Shown here piece by piece: positions 23,115-31,671 of a stretch of DNA of 33,025 bases (the first letter of the stretch is position 1; every line of letters begins with the position of its first letter). The notes under the pieces were generated by a model. The model searched no databases. It saw only the letters and a list, made by a program, of their open reading frames with translations, and was not told the DNA's origin. The stretch comes from Phycisphaera mikurensis NBRC 102666. Lineage in GTDB: Bacteria; Planctomycetota; Phycisphaerae; Phycisphaerales; SM1A02. The stretch lies in the NCBI GenBank assembly GCA_945890745.1, contig CAMDCW010000008.1:1-33025 (forward strand), in the 5' to 3' direction. The position numbers were made by a program, and so were the translations under genes.

Positions 23115-24763
23115 CGTGCGGCTCCCTTTGCGTTGCCGATTGGTTTGCCGTCAATCGACTGCACTTCGATCACGGTGTCTCCCATCAGATCCACAATGCG
23201 CGCAAGGTCGGTATCGATGGACGCGCCGTCCGCTGCACTTAGCCCAGTGAGTAGATGTGAGGCGTCAAAGCGTGGTCCGCGTGCGGATAGCACCGCGTCA
23301 AAGTCGACCCATTTCCCGTCAATCATGGCTTGGGTCCACATGTGCCATCCGTAGGAGTTGCGAATGGCACCGGACTCTGCAACGTAAAGAAGCCCGGAGG
23401 CCACGCGCGCGGGGATTCCCTGCGTTCTGAGAAGAGCGCACAGCAACACCGCGTGCTCAGTGCAGTCCCCGGAGCGAGATTTCAATGCCTCGCTGGCTGT
23501 CGCAAATCCACTGGCAAGATTCTTGTTGGTGATGTAACGATTGACCGCTGCTCGCAACGCTTCGGCACGCGCAAGCGGAAGTGGCGCGCATCCCTCCAAT
23601 GCTTTCTGGGCGAGACCGCGAATGGCAGGGTCATCGCTGTCGGCCATGACGCTTGCGCGAGTGAATCGAGCGTCGGAGGCGTCGGCCACGGGCGCCATGG
23701 AACTGGAATCGGCATCAATGGATAGTCGCGCGGCGCCGGCAGCCGTGCGCACAAAGACCTGTGACCCCGCGCTGGGAAGATCAGCAAGGACGCTGTCTTT
23801 GGCGGTCACCAGCAACTCGGCGCGTCGCGATTCGCTGAGGGCACGCGCGTTGCTGGTGAGCGGGATGAACGTTCGCGCCATGATCTCTACCGGCGCGGCG
23901 GCCGCGGTAGCGATGGCGCGTGTGGTGAGCCGTGACTCCAAGATTCCAACGCCAAGGTCGGTTCGGCTTTGCACCAATACGCCATCGGATGACATGAACT
24001 CTGATGATGGACGTTCGATCAGTGAAGTCTTTGTGCTCCACTCTGTCAGGCGTACGGTACGACCATCCACCTCAGTATCCGCCGTTCCCTTGAGGACGCT
24101 TTCCACCTGCACGGCATCTGGGCCGCTTTCTGGATCGAGCGTGGTGTAGCGCAACTCCTTTGCGCCGGACGCAAGCCTGCGCCGAACAAATTCGTCGGCG
24201 GCGTAGGGAGGCAACCATCCAGCAGCGGGCAGCGAATGGCGCTGCACCGTGCGACGCCCCGACTGTTCGTCGGCAATCTCCATGTCGTCGGCAGCGAAGG
24301 TCCATGTGCATCGCACCGGTGCGGCGCCGGATGTCTTGACGATTTCCGCGCGCACCGGAACGCCGCGCGTGGTCTCTTCAAACATCGTTCGAGTGCGCAG
24401 CGTGACGCCCTGCCCCATTCGCCCAACGCTCATTTCCGTTTCGGTCATGCTGCGGATGGTGTTCTGGTCGCGTTCGACCCATTCATGAAACCAACCGCAC
24501 GGCTTACCGCCGAGCGAGAGCAGATACCAGCGATCTTCAAGCGTCTGCGTGGCAACGGATGGCGCAGCGGTGGCGGGCGCAGTGGACGGCGCAGCGGGTG
24601 CAGGTGCCGCGGGCGCTGGCGCGACGGGCGCAACAGGCACCGGCGGCGCGATCAACCACGCTGCCACGAACGCGTGCGCGCGCGTTGGCATTGCCAACGC
24701 GAGCACCACGCACAACAGTGGCGCGCACTTACTGATGGCGCATGAGCGGGAAGAGAATGACAT
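23111..24763 (-). CDS. Exported transglutaminase-like protein
   Basis: A 550-residue exported protein. A signal peptide (about residues 1-31, ending THAH-like at TRAHA) precedes a long Ala/Pro linker (about 40-70). Two beta-rich segments without a family name follow (about 75-390). The C-terminal transglutaminase core is complete, with the triad Cys434 (SRSGDCTEHA), His474 (YGWHMW) and Asp487 (WVDFDA). Such cores act as cysteine proteases or acyl transferases. The start lies 35 nt inside the end of lysS, and the stop overlaps nnrD by 4 nt. The segment from about 75 to 260 parallels the C-terminal half of the exported protein at 16673-18262. Substrate unknown. Confidence 0.88.
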   Translation of the reverse strand: MSFSSRSCAISKCAPLLCVVLALAMPTRAHAFVAAWLIAPPVPVAPVAPAPAAPAPAAPSTAPATAAPSVATQTLEDRWYLLSLGGKPCGWFHEWVERDQNTIRSMTETEMSVGRMGQGVTLRTRTMFEETTRGVPVRAEIVKTSGAAPVRCTWTFAADDMEIADEQSGRRTVQRHSLPAAGWLPPYAADEFVRRRLASGAKELRYTTLDPESGPDAVQVESVLKGTADTEVDGRTVRLTEWSTKTSLIERPSSEFMSSDGVLVQSRTDLGVGILESRLTTRAIATAAAAPVEIMARTFIPLTSNARALSESRRAELLVTAKDSVLADLPSAGSQVFVRTAAGAARLSIDADSSSMAPVADASDARFTRASVMADSDDPAIRGLAQKALEGCAPLPLARAEALRAAVNRYITNKNLASGFATASEALKSRSGDCTEHAVLLCALLRTQGIPARVASGLLYVAESGAIRNSYGWHMWTQAMIDGKWVDFDAVLSARGPRFDASHLLTGLSAADGASIDTDLARIVDLMGDTVIEVQSIDGKPIGNAKGAAR

Positions 24764-26327
24764 CGCGAATCGACTCCGAATTGGTCATGAGCATCACCAG
24801 GCGATCGATACCCATACCCATTCCGCCCGCGGGCGGCATGCCCACGCGCAGACTCTCCACGAAATCATGATCAAGCGTGCGGAACGTGCTCTCTTCGTCA
24901 TCGGCGCCAACAAGCTGCTCAGTGAACTTGGAAAGTTGAATGTCGGGATCGTTGAGTTCCGTATACGCCGGTCCGATTTCCATACCGGCGATGAACAAGT
25001 CCCAGCGTTCCGCAATCTCCGGGTGCGCGCGGTTTGGGCGCGTCAACGGACTGATGGCGCTTGGATAGTCAAGCACGAAAGTTGGTCGCGCGGGATCAAT
25101 CAGTGCCTCGGCCTTCTCCTCAAAGAGATGATTGACGAGTAACCAATGATCAAGCGTGGCGGCCTTATCAATGTGATGCGCGATGCCGGCGGCACGCACC
25201 TTTGCCTCATCACGCATGTCAAAGCCGAACGCACGCATGAAGAGTTCTTCGTAACGCACGCGCTCAAACGGCGCGCGGTAGTCGATCTGCAGCGCGCCGA
25301 ATGGAAGCACCGGACCAGCACCGCGCTCCGGGCACTGCGCCATAGCGCACGCCACGTGATGCACGAGACTCTCCACCATCTCCAACATGGTCATGTAATC
25401 GCCGAAAGCCTGATACGCCTCCATGGCGGTGAATTCCGGATTGTGGCTGCGATCAACGCCTTCGTTGCGGAAGTTGCGATTGATCTCAAAGACCTTGCGC
25501 ATGCCGCCCACCATGAGTCGCTTCAGATAGAGCTCCGGCGCAACGCGCAAAAAGAGCTGCATATCAAGGGCATTATGCGTGGTCACAAAAGGACGCGCCG
25601 CCGCGCCGCCGGCAATCGGCTGCATCATGGGGGTCTCTACCTCCAGATAGCCGCGCGCCTCCATGAAGCGGCGCACCAAGCTCACAATCTGCGAGCGCTT
25701 CTCAAAGGTTCGCACCGTCTCCGGATTGGCGAACATGTCCATGTACCGCTTGCGATAGCGAATCTCGGCGTCTTCAAGGCCGTGCCACTTTCCGGGCGGC
25801 GGAGCCATGCTCTTGGTGGCGATCTCTATCGTGGAAGCCCAGATGCACGTCTCGCCCTTGTTGGTGCGGCCGATCGGACCTTCAGCAACGACTAGGTCGC
25901 CGTAGTCAAGCATCTTGGCGAGCGCAAACTCTGCATCGGAGACATTGGCCTTACTGACGGTGACCTGCAGGTCGCCCGATGAATCGCGCAGCCAGAAGAA
26001 CACCAACTTGCCCAAGTCACGGTGCTGCATGACGCGGCCAGCAATGCGAACGCGTGCACGTTGGTCAACGGTCGGCGCGGTGGGGTCAGCCTTGCGCGCC
26101 TGTTGCGATGCATCAAAGGCAAGGTGAGTTGCCTCATCAAAGCGCGCCCGGGCTTCGGCAGCGGACTCCAACTCATCCACGCGTCGCCCGTACGGCTCGA
26201 TGCCGGAAGAGCGCAATTGCTCCAACTTTGCGCGACGAGCGGCAACGAGTGCGCCCTCGTCCTCAGGGGTCGAAGGCTGGTTTGCGTCGGGGTTTGGCTG
26301 CATTGCGCTGGGCGTGTTAGTAGTCAC
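24729..26327 (-). CDS. lysS: Lysyl-tRNA synthetase, class II
   Basis: Attaches lysine to tRNA-Lys. The 532-residue protein has the OB anticodon-binding domain (about 80-190, with IAGRVMQHRDLGKLVFFWLR) and the class II catalytic core. Motif 2 is visible as FRNEGVDRSHNPEFTAMEAY (20 residues) and motif 3 as GMGMGIDRLVMLMTNSESIR near the C-terminus. Length is near the usual 500; the N-terminus is extended by about 20 residues rich in Asn, Pro and acidic residues. The start is a GTG; the ATG at 26303 is an alternative. It heads the minus-strand chain lysS-transglutaminase-nnrD-OB/HD. Confidence 0.97.
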   Translation of the reverse strand: MTTNTPSAMQPNPDANQPSTPEDEGALVAARRAKLEQLRSSGIEPYGRRVDELESAAEARARFDEATHLAFDASQQARKADPTAPTVDQRARVRIAGRVMQHRDLGKLVFFWLRDSSGDLQVTVSKANVSDAEFALAKMLDYGDLVVAEGPIGRTNKGETCIWASTIEIATKSMAPPPGKWHGLEDAEIRYRKRYMDMFANPETVRTFEKRSQIVSLVRRFMEARGYLEVETPMMQPIAGGAAARPFVTTHNALDMQLFLRVAPELYLKRLMVGGMRKVFEINRNFRNEGVDRSHNPEFTAMEAYQAFGDYMTMLEMVESLVHHVACAMAQCPERGAGPVLPFGALQIDYRAPFERVRYEELFMRAFGFDMRDEAKVRAAGIAHHIDKAATLDHWLLVNHLFEEKAEALIDPARPTFVLDYPSAISPLTRPNRAHPEIAERWDLFIAGMEIGPAYTELNDPDIQLSKFTEQLVGADDEESTFRTLDHDFVESLRVGMPPAGGMGMGIDRLVMLMTNSESIRDVILFPLMRHQ

Positions 26328-26416
26328 GGACGCCGAATCCTAGCAGTGGAACGCGGGGAGATCGCCACGGTGCACATGGATTCAGGAAGCGCGGATCGCC
26401 CGTTAGACTTCAGGTG

Positions 26417-27541
26417 ATGCAGCGCAATCGACGAAGCATGGTTGATATTGAAGTGATCGCTCCGAATCTCAAGCGGAAGTACTCCGGCGTCACGTCAACG
26501 GTTGCGGCCCTGCTGCCGATACAAGAACGCGAACTGCGCATTGCCACCATCGGCCCGCGCCTCCCGCTCGACTGGCCCCAAGTCGGCGCCATGGATGTGC
26601 TCTGGAACATTCGAAGTCCAATTAAGGGACGGCCGTTCCGTATCTGGCACGCGCGCCGCAACGGCGAGATGCTGGCGGGGGTGGTTCTGAAGTGGATGAG
26701 CGGCAAGAAACTCAAGCTGGTCTTCACTTCCGCCGCGCAACGCGAACACACTCGTTGGACGCGCTCCCTGATTCGACGCATGGATGCGGTGATTGCGGTC
26801 TCGCCGGAATCCGCTTCCTACCTCAAAGTTCCCTGCACGGTGATCTCGCACGGCGTGGACACCAGCAAGTTCCATCCGTCGTCCGATCGTGTTCAGGAAT
26901 GGAAGGCGGGTGGGATGCCGGGCCGCTACGGAATTGGCATCTTCGGCCGCGTGCGGGCGCAAAAGGGAACTGATCGCTTTGTCGACGCCATGTGCGCGCT
27001 GCTGCCCAAGTACCCGGATTTCACCGCCGTGATTGTTGGGTCGATCAAGCCGGAAGAAATGGCCTTTGTTGCGGACCTCAAAGCGCGCGCTGCTGCTGCT
27101 GGAGTGGCATCACGGATCGTGTTTCTTGGGGAGTTACCCATGGAGGAAGTGCGCACTTGGCTGCGCCGAGTCATTGTGAACGTTTCGCCGCAGCGCTGGG
27201 AAGGATTTGGGCTGCTGCCACTGGAGGCCGGTGCCAGCGCCACCACCACCGTGGCCACGCGCGTTGGCGCCGCGCCGCGACTGATTGTGAACGGAGAGAC
27301 GGGATACTTGGTGGACATGGACGACATGGAATCGCTGCAGGCGCGGCTTGACGAGCTCATGGCGTCACCCGATGCAACCATCGCCATGGGAATCGCTGCG
27401 CATCGTCATGTTCTTGCGGGATTCTCAATCGAACGAGAATCCGCCGCCATTGGCGCGGTGTATGACGGATTGTGGCAACAATCGCTATCCTTGCCGCCCC
27501 AACCACCATGTCACACTCCATTAAGCGCATCGGCGTACTAA
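26417..27541 (+). CDS. Family 4 glycosyltransferase
   Basis: A GT4 (GT-B fold) glycosyltransferase of about 374 residues. The N-terminal domain carries LKRKYSGVTSTVAALLPIQ and the linker VISHGVDTSKFHPS. The donor-binding C-terminal domain contains GIFGRVRAQKGTDRFVDAM and the retaining-transferase signature EGFGLLPLEAGA (the E-x7-E motif), then GYLVDMDDMESLQ. It may act on envelope glycans, but the acceptor is unknown. Starts at 26414 (GTG), 26417 (ATG) and 26438 (ATG) are possible; CAGG lies just before 26414. Its last 34 nt overlap the phosphofructokinase gene. Confidence 0.88.
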   Translation: MQRNRRSMVDIEVIAPNLKRKYSGVTSTVAALLPIQERELRIATIGPRLPLDWPQVGAMDVLWNIRSPIKGRPFRIWHARRNGEMLAGVVLKWMSGKKLKLVFTSAAQREHTRWTRSLIRRMDAVIAVSPESASYLKVPCTVISHGVDTSKFHPSSDRVQEWKAGGMPGRYGIGIFGRVRAQKGTDRFVDAMCALLPKYPDFTAVIVGSIKPEEMAFVADLKARAAAAGVASRIVFLGELPMEEVRTWLRRVIVNVSPQRWEGFGLLPLEAGASATTTVATRVGAAPRLIVNGETGYLVDMDDMESLQARLDELMASPDATIAMGIAAHRHVLAGFSIERESAAIGAVYDGLWQQSLSLPPQPPCHTPLSASAY

Positions 27542-28665
27542 CCGGCGGCGGCGACTGCCCCGGCCTCAACGCAGTCATTCGAGCTGTTACCAAGACTGCC
27601 ATTTGGAAGCACGGCATTGAAGTATTCGGCATTGAAGACGGATTTCAAGGTCTCATTGAAGATCGCGTTCGCCCGCTGAGCGCACGCGATGTCAGTGGAA
27701 TTCTGACGCGCGGTGGCACCGTGCTTGGTTCAAACAACCGCGCCAATCCACGCCGCTACTGCGTGCGTGTTGACCCAGTCACTGGTCCGGTGTGGGAAAA
27801 CGTCACCGAACGCTGCGTGGATACTGCGCGCCGCCATCAACTTGATGCCATCATCGTCATCGGTGGCGATGGCACCATGGCAAGCGCTGCTCCGCTGGTG
27901 GAGAGCGGCGTGAACATCATTGGTGTTCCCAAGACCATCGACAACGACATTGTTGGCACAGAGATCACTTTCGGATTTTTGACAGCCGTCAACACCGCCA
28001 CCGAAGCGCTCGACAAATTGCAGTCCACTGCGGATAGTCATCACCGCGTGATGGTGTGTGAAGTCATGGGCCGCAATGCTGGATGGATAGCGCTGACCGC
28101 TGGAGTTGCCAGCGGTAGTGACATCATCCTGCTTCCAGAAATTCCGTTCGATCTTGACCACATCTGCGAGAACATCGATTTCCGGATGAATAAGGGCCCC
28201 GGCTTTGCGATCATCGTTGCCGCCGAAGGCGCGCGCCCGCGTGAAGGCAAGCAGATGGTCGATCGCGTTGATCCAACTTCGCCGGATCCAATTCGTCTCG
28301 GCGGCATTGGTCGCTGGGTAGCGGACGAAATCTCCAAGCGAACTGGCGTGGAGACGCGCGCCAGCGCATTGGGTCACATTCAGCGTGGCGGCGGGCCAAT
28401 TCCGGCCGATCGCATCCTGGCTACGCACTTTGGCTACCACGCCATCAAGACACTCTTGGAAGGCAAACAAAGCCGCATGGTGATGCGCCAAGGCAATGTG
28501 TTCGGTGATGTTGACATCATGCACGCTGTTGGAAAGCAGCGCTTGGTGCCGCTGAACAATCCACTTATCGAGGCTGCTCGCGCCATCGGTACAGGGTTCG
28601 GTGATGGCCGAACGCCAGAGCCAGCGCCGGCAACCAGTGAAGACAACCACTCAGTAGTTGTCTAG
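27508..28665 (+). CDS. pfkA: 6-phosphofructokinase (probably ATP-dependent)
   Basis: Phosphorylates fructose 6-phosphate in glycolysis. The 385-residue protein has the family motifs GVLTGGGDCPGLNAVIRAV near residues 9-27, VIGGDGTMA (117-125) and PKTIDNDIVGTE (141-152), then EVMGRNAGWIALTAGVA. Gly122 in GGDGT is typical of ATP-dependent enzymes, whereas PPi-dependent ones have Asp there; Lys142 in PKTIDND occurs in PPi enzymes and some ATP enzymes. The combination points to ATP. An in-frame TTG at 27472 lacks family support. The start lies inside the GT4 gene (34 nt overlap). Confidence 0.93.
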   Translation: MSHSIKRIGVLTGGGDCPGLNAVIRAVTKTAIWKHGIEVFGIEDGFQGLIEDRVRPLSARDVSGILTRGGTVLGSNNRANPRRYCVRVDPVTGPVWENVTERCVDTARRHQLDAIIVIGGDGTMASAAPLVESGVNIIGVPKTIDNDIVGTEITFGFLTAVNTATEALDKLQSTADSHHRVMVCEVMGRNAGWIALTAGVASGSDIILLPEIPFDLDHICENIDFRMNKGPGFAIIVAAEGARPREGKQMVDRVDPTSPDPIRLGGIGRWVADEISKRTGVETRASALGHIQRGGGPIPADRILATHFGYHAIKTLLEGKQSRMVMRQGNVFGDVDIMHAVGKQRLVPLNNPLIEAARAIGTGFGDGRTPEPAPATSEDNHSVVV

Positions 28666-28675
28666 CATCGCGCCC

Positions 28676-29398
28676 ATGTTCACTGATGCACTCGCGTCGA
28701 TCGACGCGTTCACCCCAGCGCACTGGTCGATTGCAGCACTCGCCGCTTTCGGGTGCGGAAGCATTCCATTTGGACCGATCGTGGCACGCATGAACGGCGT
28801 GAACTTACGCACGGTTGGCAGTGGAAACATTGGAGCCACCAATGTTTCGCGGGCGCTCGGATGGAAATGGGGCGTGTTGGTGTATCTGCTTGATGCGGTC
28901 AAGGGCGCTGCTCCGGTACTGCTCGCGGGCATGATGGCCGGCATTCTTGGGCACCCAGCTGATGAAATTCCACGCGCTGATATGTGGTGGTGGTTGATGA
29001 TGCCCATCGCCGCAGTGCTTGGGCACATGTTCAGTCCGTTCGTTGGATTCAAGGGCGGCAAGGGCGTGGCGACCGGCAGCGGCGCCATGTTGGCGATCTG
29101 GCCGGTGCTCACCGGACCGCTCTTGGTGGCGATTGGGCTGTGGGCGATCATGATTGCGCTCACGCGCACCATGAGTATCGCCAGCATGCTGGCGGCTGTT
29201 TCCATTCCGCTGACCGTGGCTGCCGCAGCGATTCTGACCACCGGCACAGGCACCACGGACGGCGAACTACCCGTTGCCCATGCCCTGCCCGCCATCATCG
29301 TCACGGCGGGCGTTGCGGCGTTGGTCGTGTGGAAACACCGCAGTAATCTTGAACGAATCCTCAAGGGGACCGAACCCCGCTTAGGAAGCAAGAGTTAA
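28676..29398 (+). CDS. plsY: Glycerol-3-phosphate acyltransferase PlsY
   Basis: A membrane enzyme that transfers an acyl group from acyl phosphate to glycerol 3-phosphate, the first step of phospholipid synthesis. The 240-residue protein has several membrane segments and the three PlsY motifs: VGSGNIGATNVSRALGWKWG (20 residues, about 48-67), GHMFSPFVGFKGGKGVATGSG (in part), and HRSNLERILKGTE near the end. It is longer than the usual 200-210 because of insertions between membrane segments. The ATG lies 10 nt after the pfkA stop; an in-frame TTG at 28658 would overlap pfkA. Confidence 0.92.
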   Translation: MFTDALASIDAFTPAHWSIAALAAFGCGSIPFGPIVARMNGVNLRTVGSGNIGATNVSRALGWKWGVLVYLLDAVKGAAPVLLAGMMAGILGHPADEIPRADMWWWLMMPIAAVLGHMFSPFVGFKGGKGVATGSGAMLAIWPVLTGPLLVAIGLWAIMIALTRTMSIASMLAAVSIPLTVAAAAILTTGTGTTDGELPVAHALPAIIVTAGVAALVVWKHRSNLERILKGTEPRLGSKS

Positions 29399-29446
29399 CC
29401 GATCGCGGCCTGCCCACGCGGTGCATCGGGCACTACGATCTATCTC

Positions 29447-30907
29447 GTGACGAAGGACGCAACACACGCCGTCGATGAGCATTCGGGATATCGCTCGCCG
29501 CTTGAAACTCGCAACGCCAGCGCCCGCATGCGCAGCACTTGGAGCGCGCGCCGCAAGTTTGGTACGTGGCGCCGTATCTGGTTAGCACTGGCGGAGTCGC
29601 AACACGAACTTGGACTCTCAGTGACCGCCGCGCAGATCACGGAGCTGCGCGCGCATTTAGATGACATCGATTTCGCCAACGCCGACGCGCACGAAGCGCG
29701 CCTCCGCCATGATGTGATGGCGCACGTGCACGCCTTTGGGGACGCTGCACCGCACGCGCGTGGAATCATCCATCTTGGTGCCACCAGCCAAGATGTGGTG
29801 TGCAACGCGGACACACTGATCCTGCGCGACGCGCTCACCATCATCGCCGAGAAACTCGCGCGCGCCATTGATCGCGCCGGCACGTTCGCCACCGATCATC
29901 GCGCCCTGCCCACGCTTGGGTGGACGCACTTTCAGCCCGCGCAACCGACCACGGTCGGCAAGCGCGCCACCCTGTGGGCGCAGGATTTGGCGATCGCGCT
30001 CTCAGAAATCGAAGGCCGCATCGATGGCATGCGCCTGCGCGGCCTGCGCGGCGCCACCGGAACGCAGGCTTCATATCTGGGACTCTTGGGTGGTGATGCC
30101 GCCAAGGTGGAAGCCCTGGAGCGCAGCTTTGCAGCCAAGCTCGGTTGGCCAGCGGATCGCTGCTGGCCAGTATGCGGGCAAACCTACCCTCGCCTGGTAG
30201 ATGCACAGATTCTTTCTAGTCTGGCGATCGCCGCCGCTGCCATCCACAAGTGCTGCAACGATCTTCGACTGCTGGCAAACCTCAAGGAAATCGAGGAGCC
30301 GTTTGAAGCCGAACAGATCGGCTCCAGCGCCATGGCCTACAAGCGCAACCCGATGCGCTGCGAACGAGCCACTGGACTGGCACGCTTCGTGATGAATCTC
30401 TCCGGCAACGGTCTTGATACTGCGGCCACGCAGTGGCTCGAACGCACACTGGATGACAGCGCCAATCGCCGCTTGTCGCTACCCGAAGCGTTCTTGGCAC
30501 TCGATGGGGCGCTCGACATTCTTGCCAATGTCTTGGGTGGCTTAGTAGTGCACCGCGCTTCCATTCGCGCCCGCTTGGATGCCGAACTTCCGTTCATGGC
30601 AAGCGAAGACATCCTCCTTGCTGCCACCGCGCGCGGCGCGGATCGCCAGCATGCGCACGAGGCGATCCGTGTTCATAGTCAAGCCGCTGGACATGCAGTG
30701 AAGAGCGAAGGAAAGCCCAACGATCTGCTGGCGCGCCTCCGCGACGAGCCGCTCTTTGAAGGTTTGGATCTTGATGTCCTCCTTGATGCATCCGCGTACA
30801 TCGGTCGCGCGCCGGAGCAAGTGGACGCGTTTGTTGCAAGCGTCGTGCAACCCATTCGAACCCGATACCGCGCAACCATCGCCGACGAACCACAAGTACG
30901 GGTGTAG
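29447..30907 (+). CDS. purB: Adenylosuccinate lyase, eukaryote-like type
   Basis: Splits SAICAR and adenylosuccinate in purine synthesis. The 486-residue protein carries the family signature QIGSSAMAYKRNPMRCER (about 292-309) with the catalytic serine in SSAM, and HLGATSQDVV (about 107-116). The closeness to animal enzymes is striking: RLRHDVMAHVHAFG, PTLGWTHFQPAQPTTVGKR, GTQASYL, LRLLANLKEIEEPFE and ERTLDDSANRR all have direct counterparts in human ADSL. The start is a GTG with the conserved YRSPLETRNAS following at residue 15. It lies 48 nt after plsY. Confidence 0.96.
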   Translation: MTKDATHAVDEHSGYRSPLETRNASARMRSTWSARRKFGTWRRIWLALAESQHELGLSVTAAQITELRAHLDDIDFANADAHEARLRHDVMAHVHAFGDAAPHARGIIHLGATSQDVVCNADTLILRDALTIIAEKLARAIDRAGTFATDHRALPTLGWTHFQPAQPTTVGKRATLWAQDLAIALSEIEGRIDGMRLRGLRGATGTQASYLGLLGGDAAKVEALERSFAAKLGWPADRCWPVCGQTYPRLVDAQILSSLAIAAAAIHKCCNDLRLLANLKEIEEPFEAEQIGSSAMAYKRNPMRCERATGLARFVMNLSGNGLDTAATQWLERTLDDSANRRLSLPEAFLALDGALDILANVLGGLVVHRASIRARLDAELPFMASEDILLAATARGADRQHAHEAIRVHSQAAGHAVKSEGKPNDLLARLRDEPLFEGLDLDVLLDASAYIGRAPEQVDAFVASVVQPIRTRYRATIADEPQVRV

Positions 30908-30997
30908 GCGCACATTCACGCGCGTGAACTCCACCGCCCACGCATCATTCACTGACACCGCGCCCGGCAACAGCGAATCGCAACAAAGGTCCCCACT

Positions 30998-31567
30998 ATG
31001 GCACTTCCCCGACTTCGCCCTGAATCCACCGCGCTCCTTGTGATTGACGTGCAGGACCGACTGATGCCCACGATCGCAGCCCGCGAGCGCGTGGAGACCA
31101 ATTGCGCGTTGCTCGCACGCGCTGCCGGTGCCCTGGGAATGCCGGTCATCTGCACCGAGCAGTACGTGCGCGGCTTGGGGGGAACGGTTGACACCATCCG
31201 TGAAGCGCTTCCTGCCACCACGGAGGTGATTGAGAAGACCCAGTTCAGCGCTCTTGTGGACGGAGTGCGCGCCGCACTCCGAACGCAACGACGTCCAACG
31301 GTGTTGGTCTGTGGCGTTGAAGCACATGTGTGCGTTCTGCAAACCGTGCTGGACTTGGTTGCCGCCGGCTGGACGGTCTTCTACGCCACCGATGCAATTT
31401 CTGCGGGTCAAGTTGACCAGGTGGAACACGCATTCCGCCGCATGGATCGCGCCGGCGCACTTCCCACCGGAACGCTCGGAGCCATGTACGAGTTGATCGG
31501 CGATGCGTCACACCCGTCCTTCCGCGACATCTTGGAGCTGGCCAAGCGGGTGCCTAAAAACGCCTAA
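30998..31567 (+). CDS. Isochorismatase-like cysteine hydrolase
   Basis: A 189-residue single-domain hydrolase of the isochorismatase-like superfamily. The catalytic triad is visible: Asp17 (LLVIDVQDRL), Lys80 (VIEKTQFSAL) and Cys112 (VEAHVCVLQT). Such enzymes act on amides, e.g. nicotinamide or other small substrates; the true substrate is not determinable here. It resembles the YcaC/ADP-ribose-free hydrolase group in length. It lies 90 nt after purB and ends near the convergent Hc1-like gene; a perfect 8-bp inverted repeat (31567-31574/31592-31599) follows its stop. Confidence 0.9.
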   Translation: MALPRLRPESTALLVIDVQDRLMPTIAARERVETNCALLARAAGALGMPVICTEQYVRGLGGTVDTIREALPATTEVIEKTQFSALVDGVRAALRTQRRPTVLVCGVEAHVCVLQTVLDLVAAGWTVFYATDAISAGQVDQVEHAFRRMDRAGALPTGTLGAMYELIGDASHPSFRDILELAKRVPKNA

Positions 31568-31599
31568 CGCGTCGCCAGCGGAATTCGCCAACGACGCGT
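31567..31599 (+). terminator. Inverted repeat after the isochorismatase-like gene (weak terminator?)
   Basis: An 8-bp perfect stem (31567-31574 with 31592-31599) begins at the stop codon, with a 17-nt inner part that can pair further around GCGGAATTCGC. It is followed on the plus strand by CAGGACTTCATTTGAGTT, only mildly T-rich. It is placed between convergent genes and might serve as a weak terminator. Confidence 0.35.
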
Positions 31600-31671
31600 C
31601 AGGACTTCATTTGAGTTGACTTGCGCCCCACGCGCCGAGCCGCGGGAGCACTGGCTCCAGAAGTCGCCTGC

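Noticed and set aside
28658-28675. TTG start for plsY overlapping the pfkA stop
   Set aside because: The added residues have no family support and a normal ATG lies at 28676.
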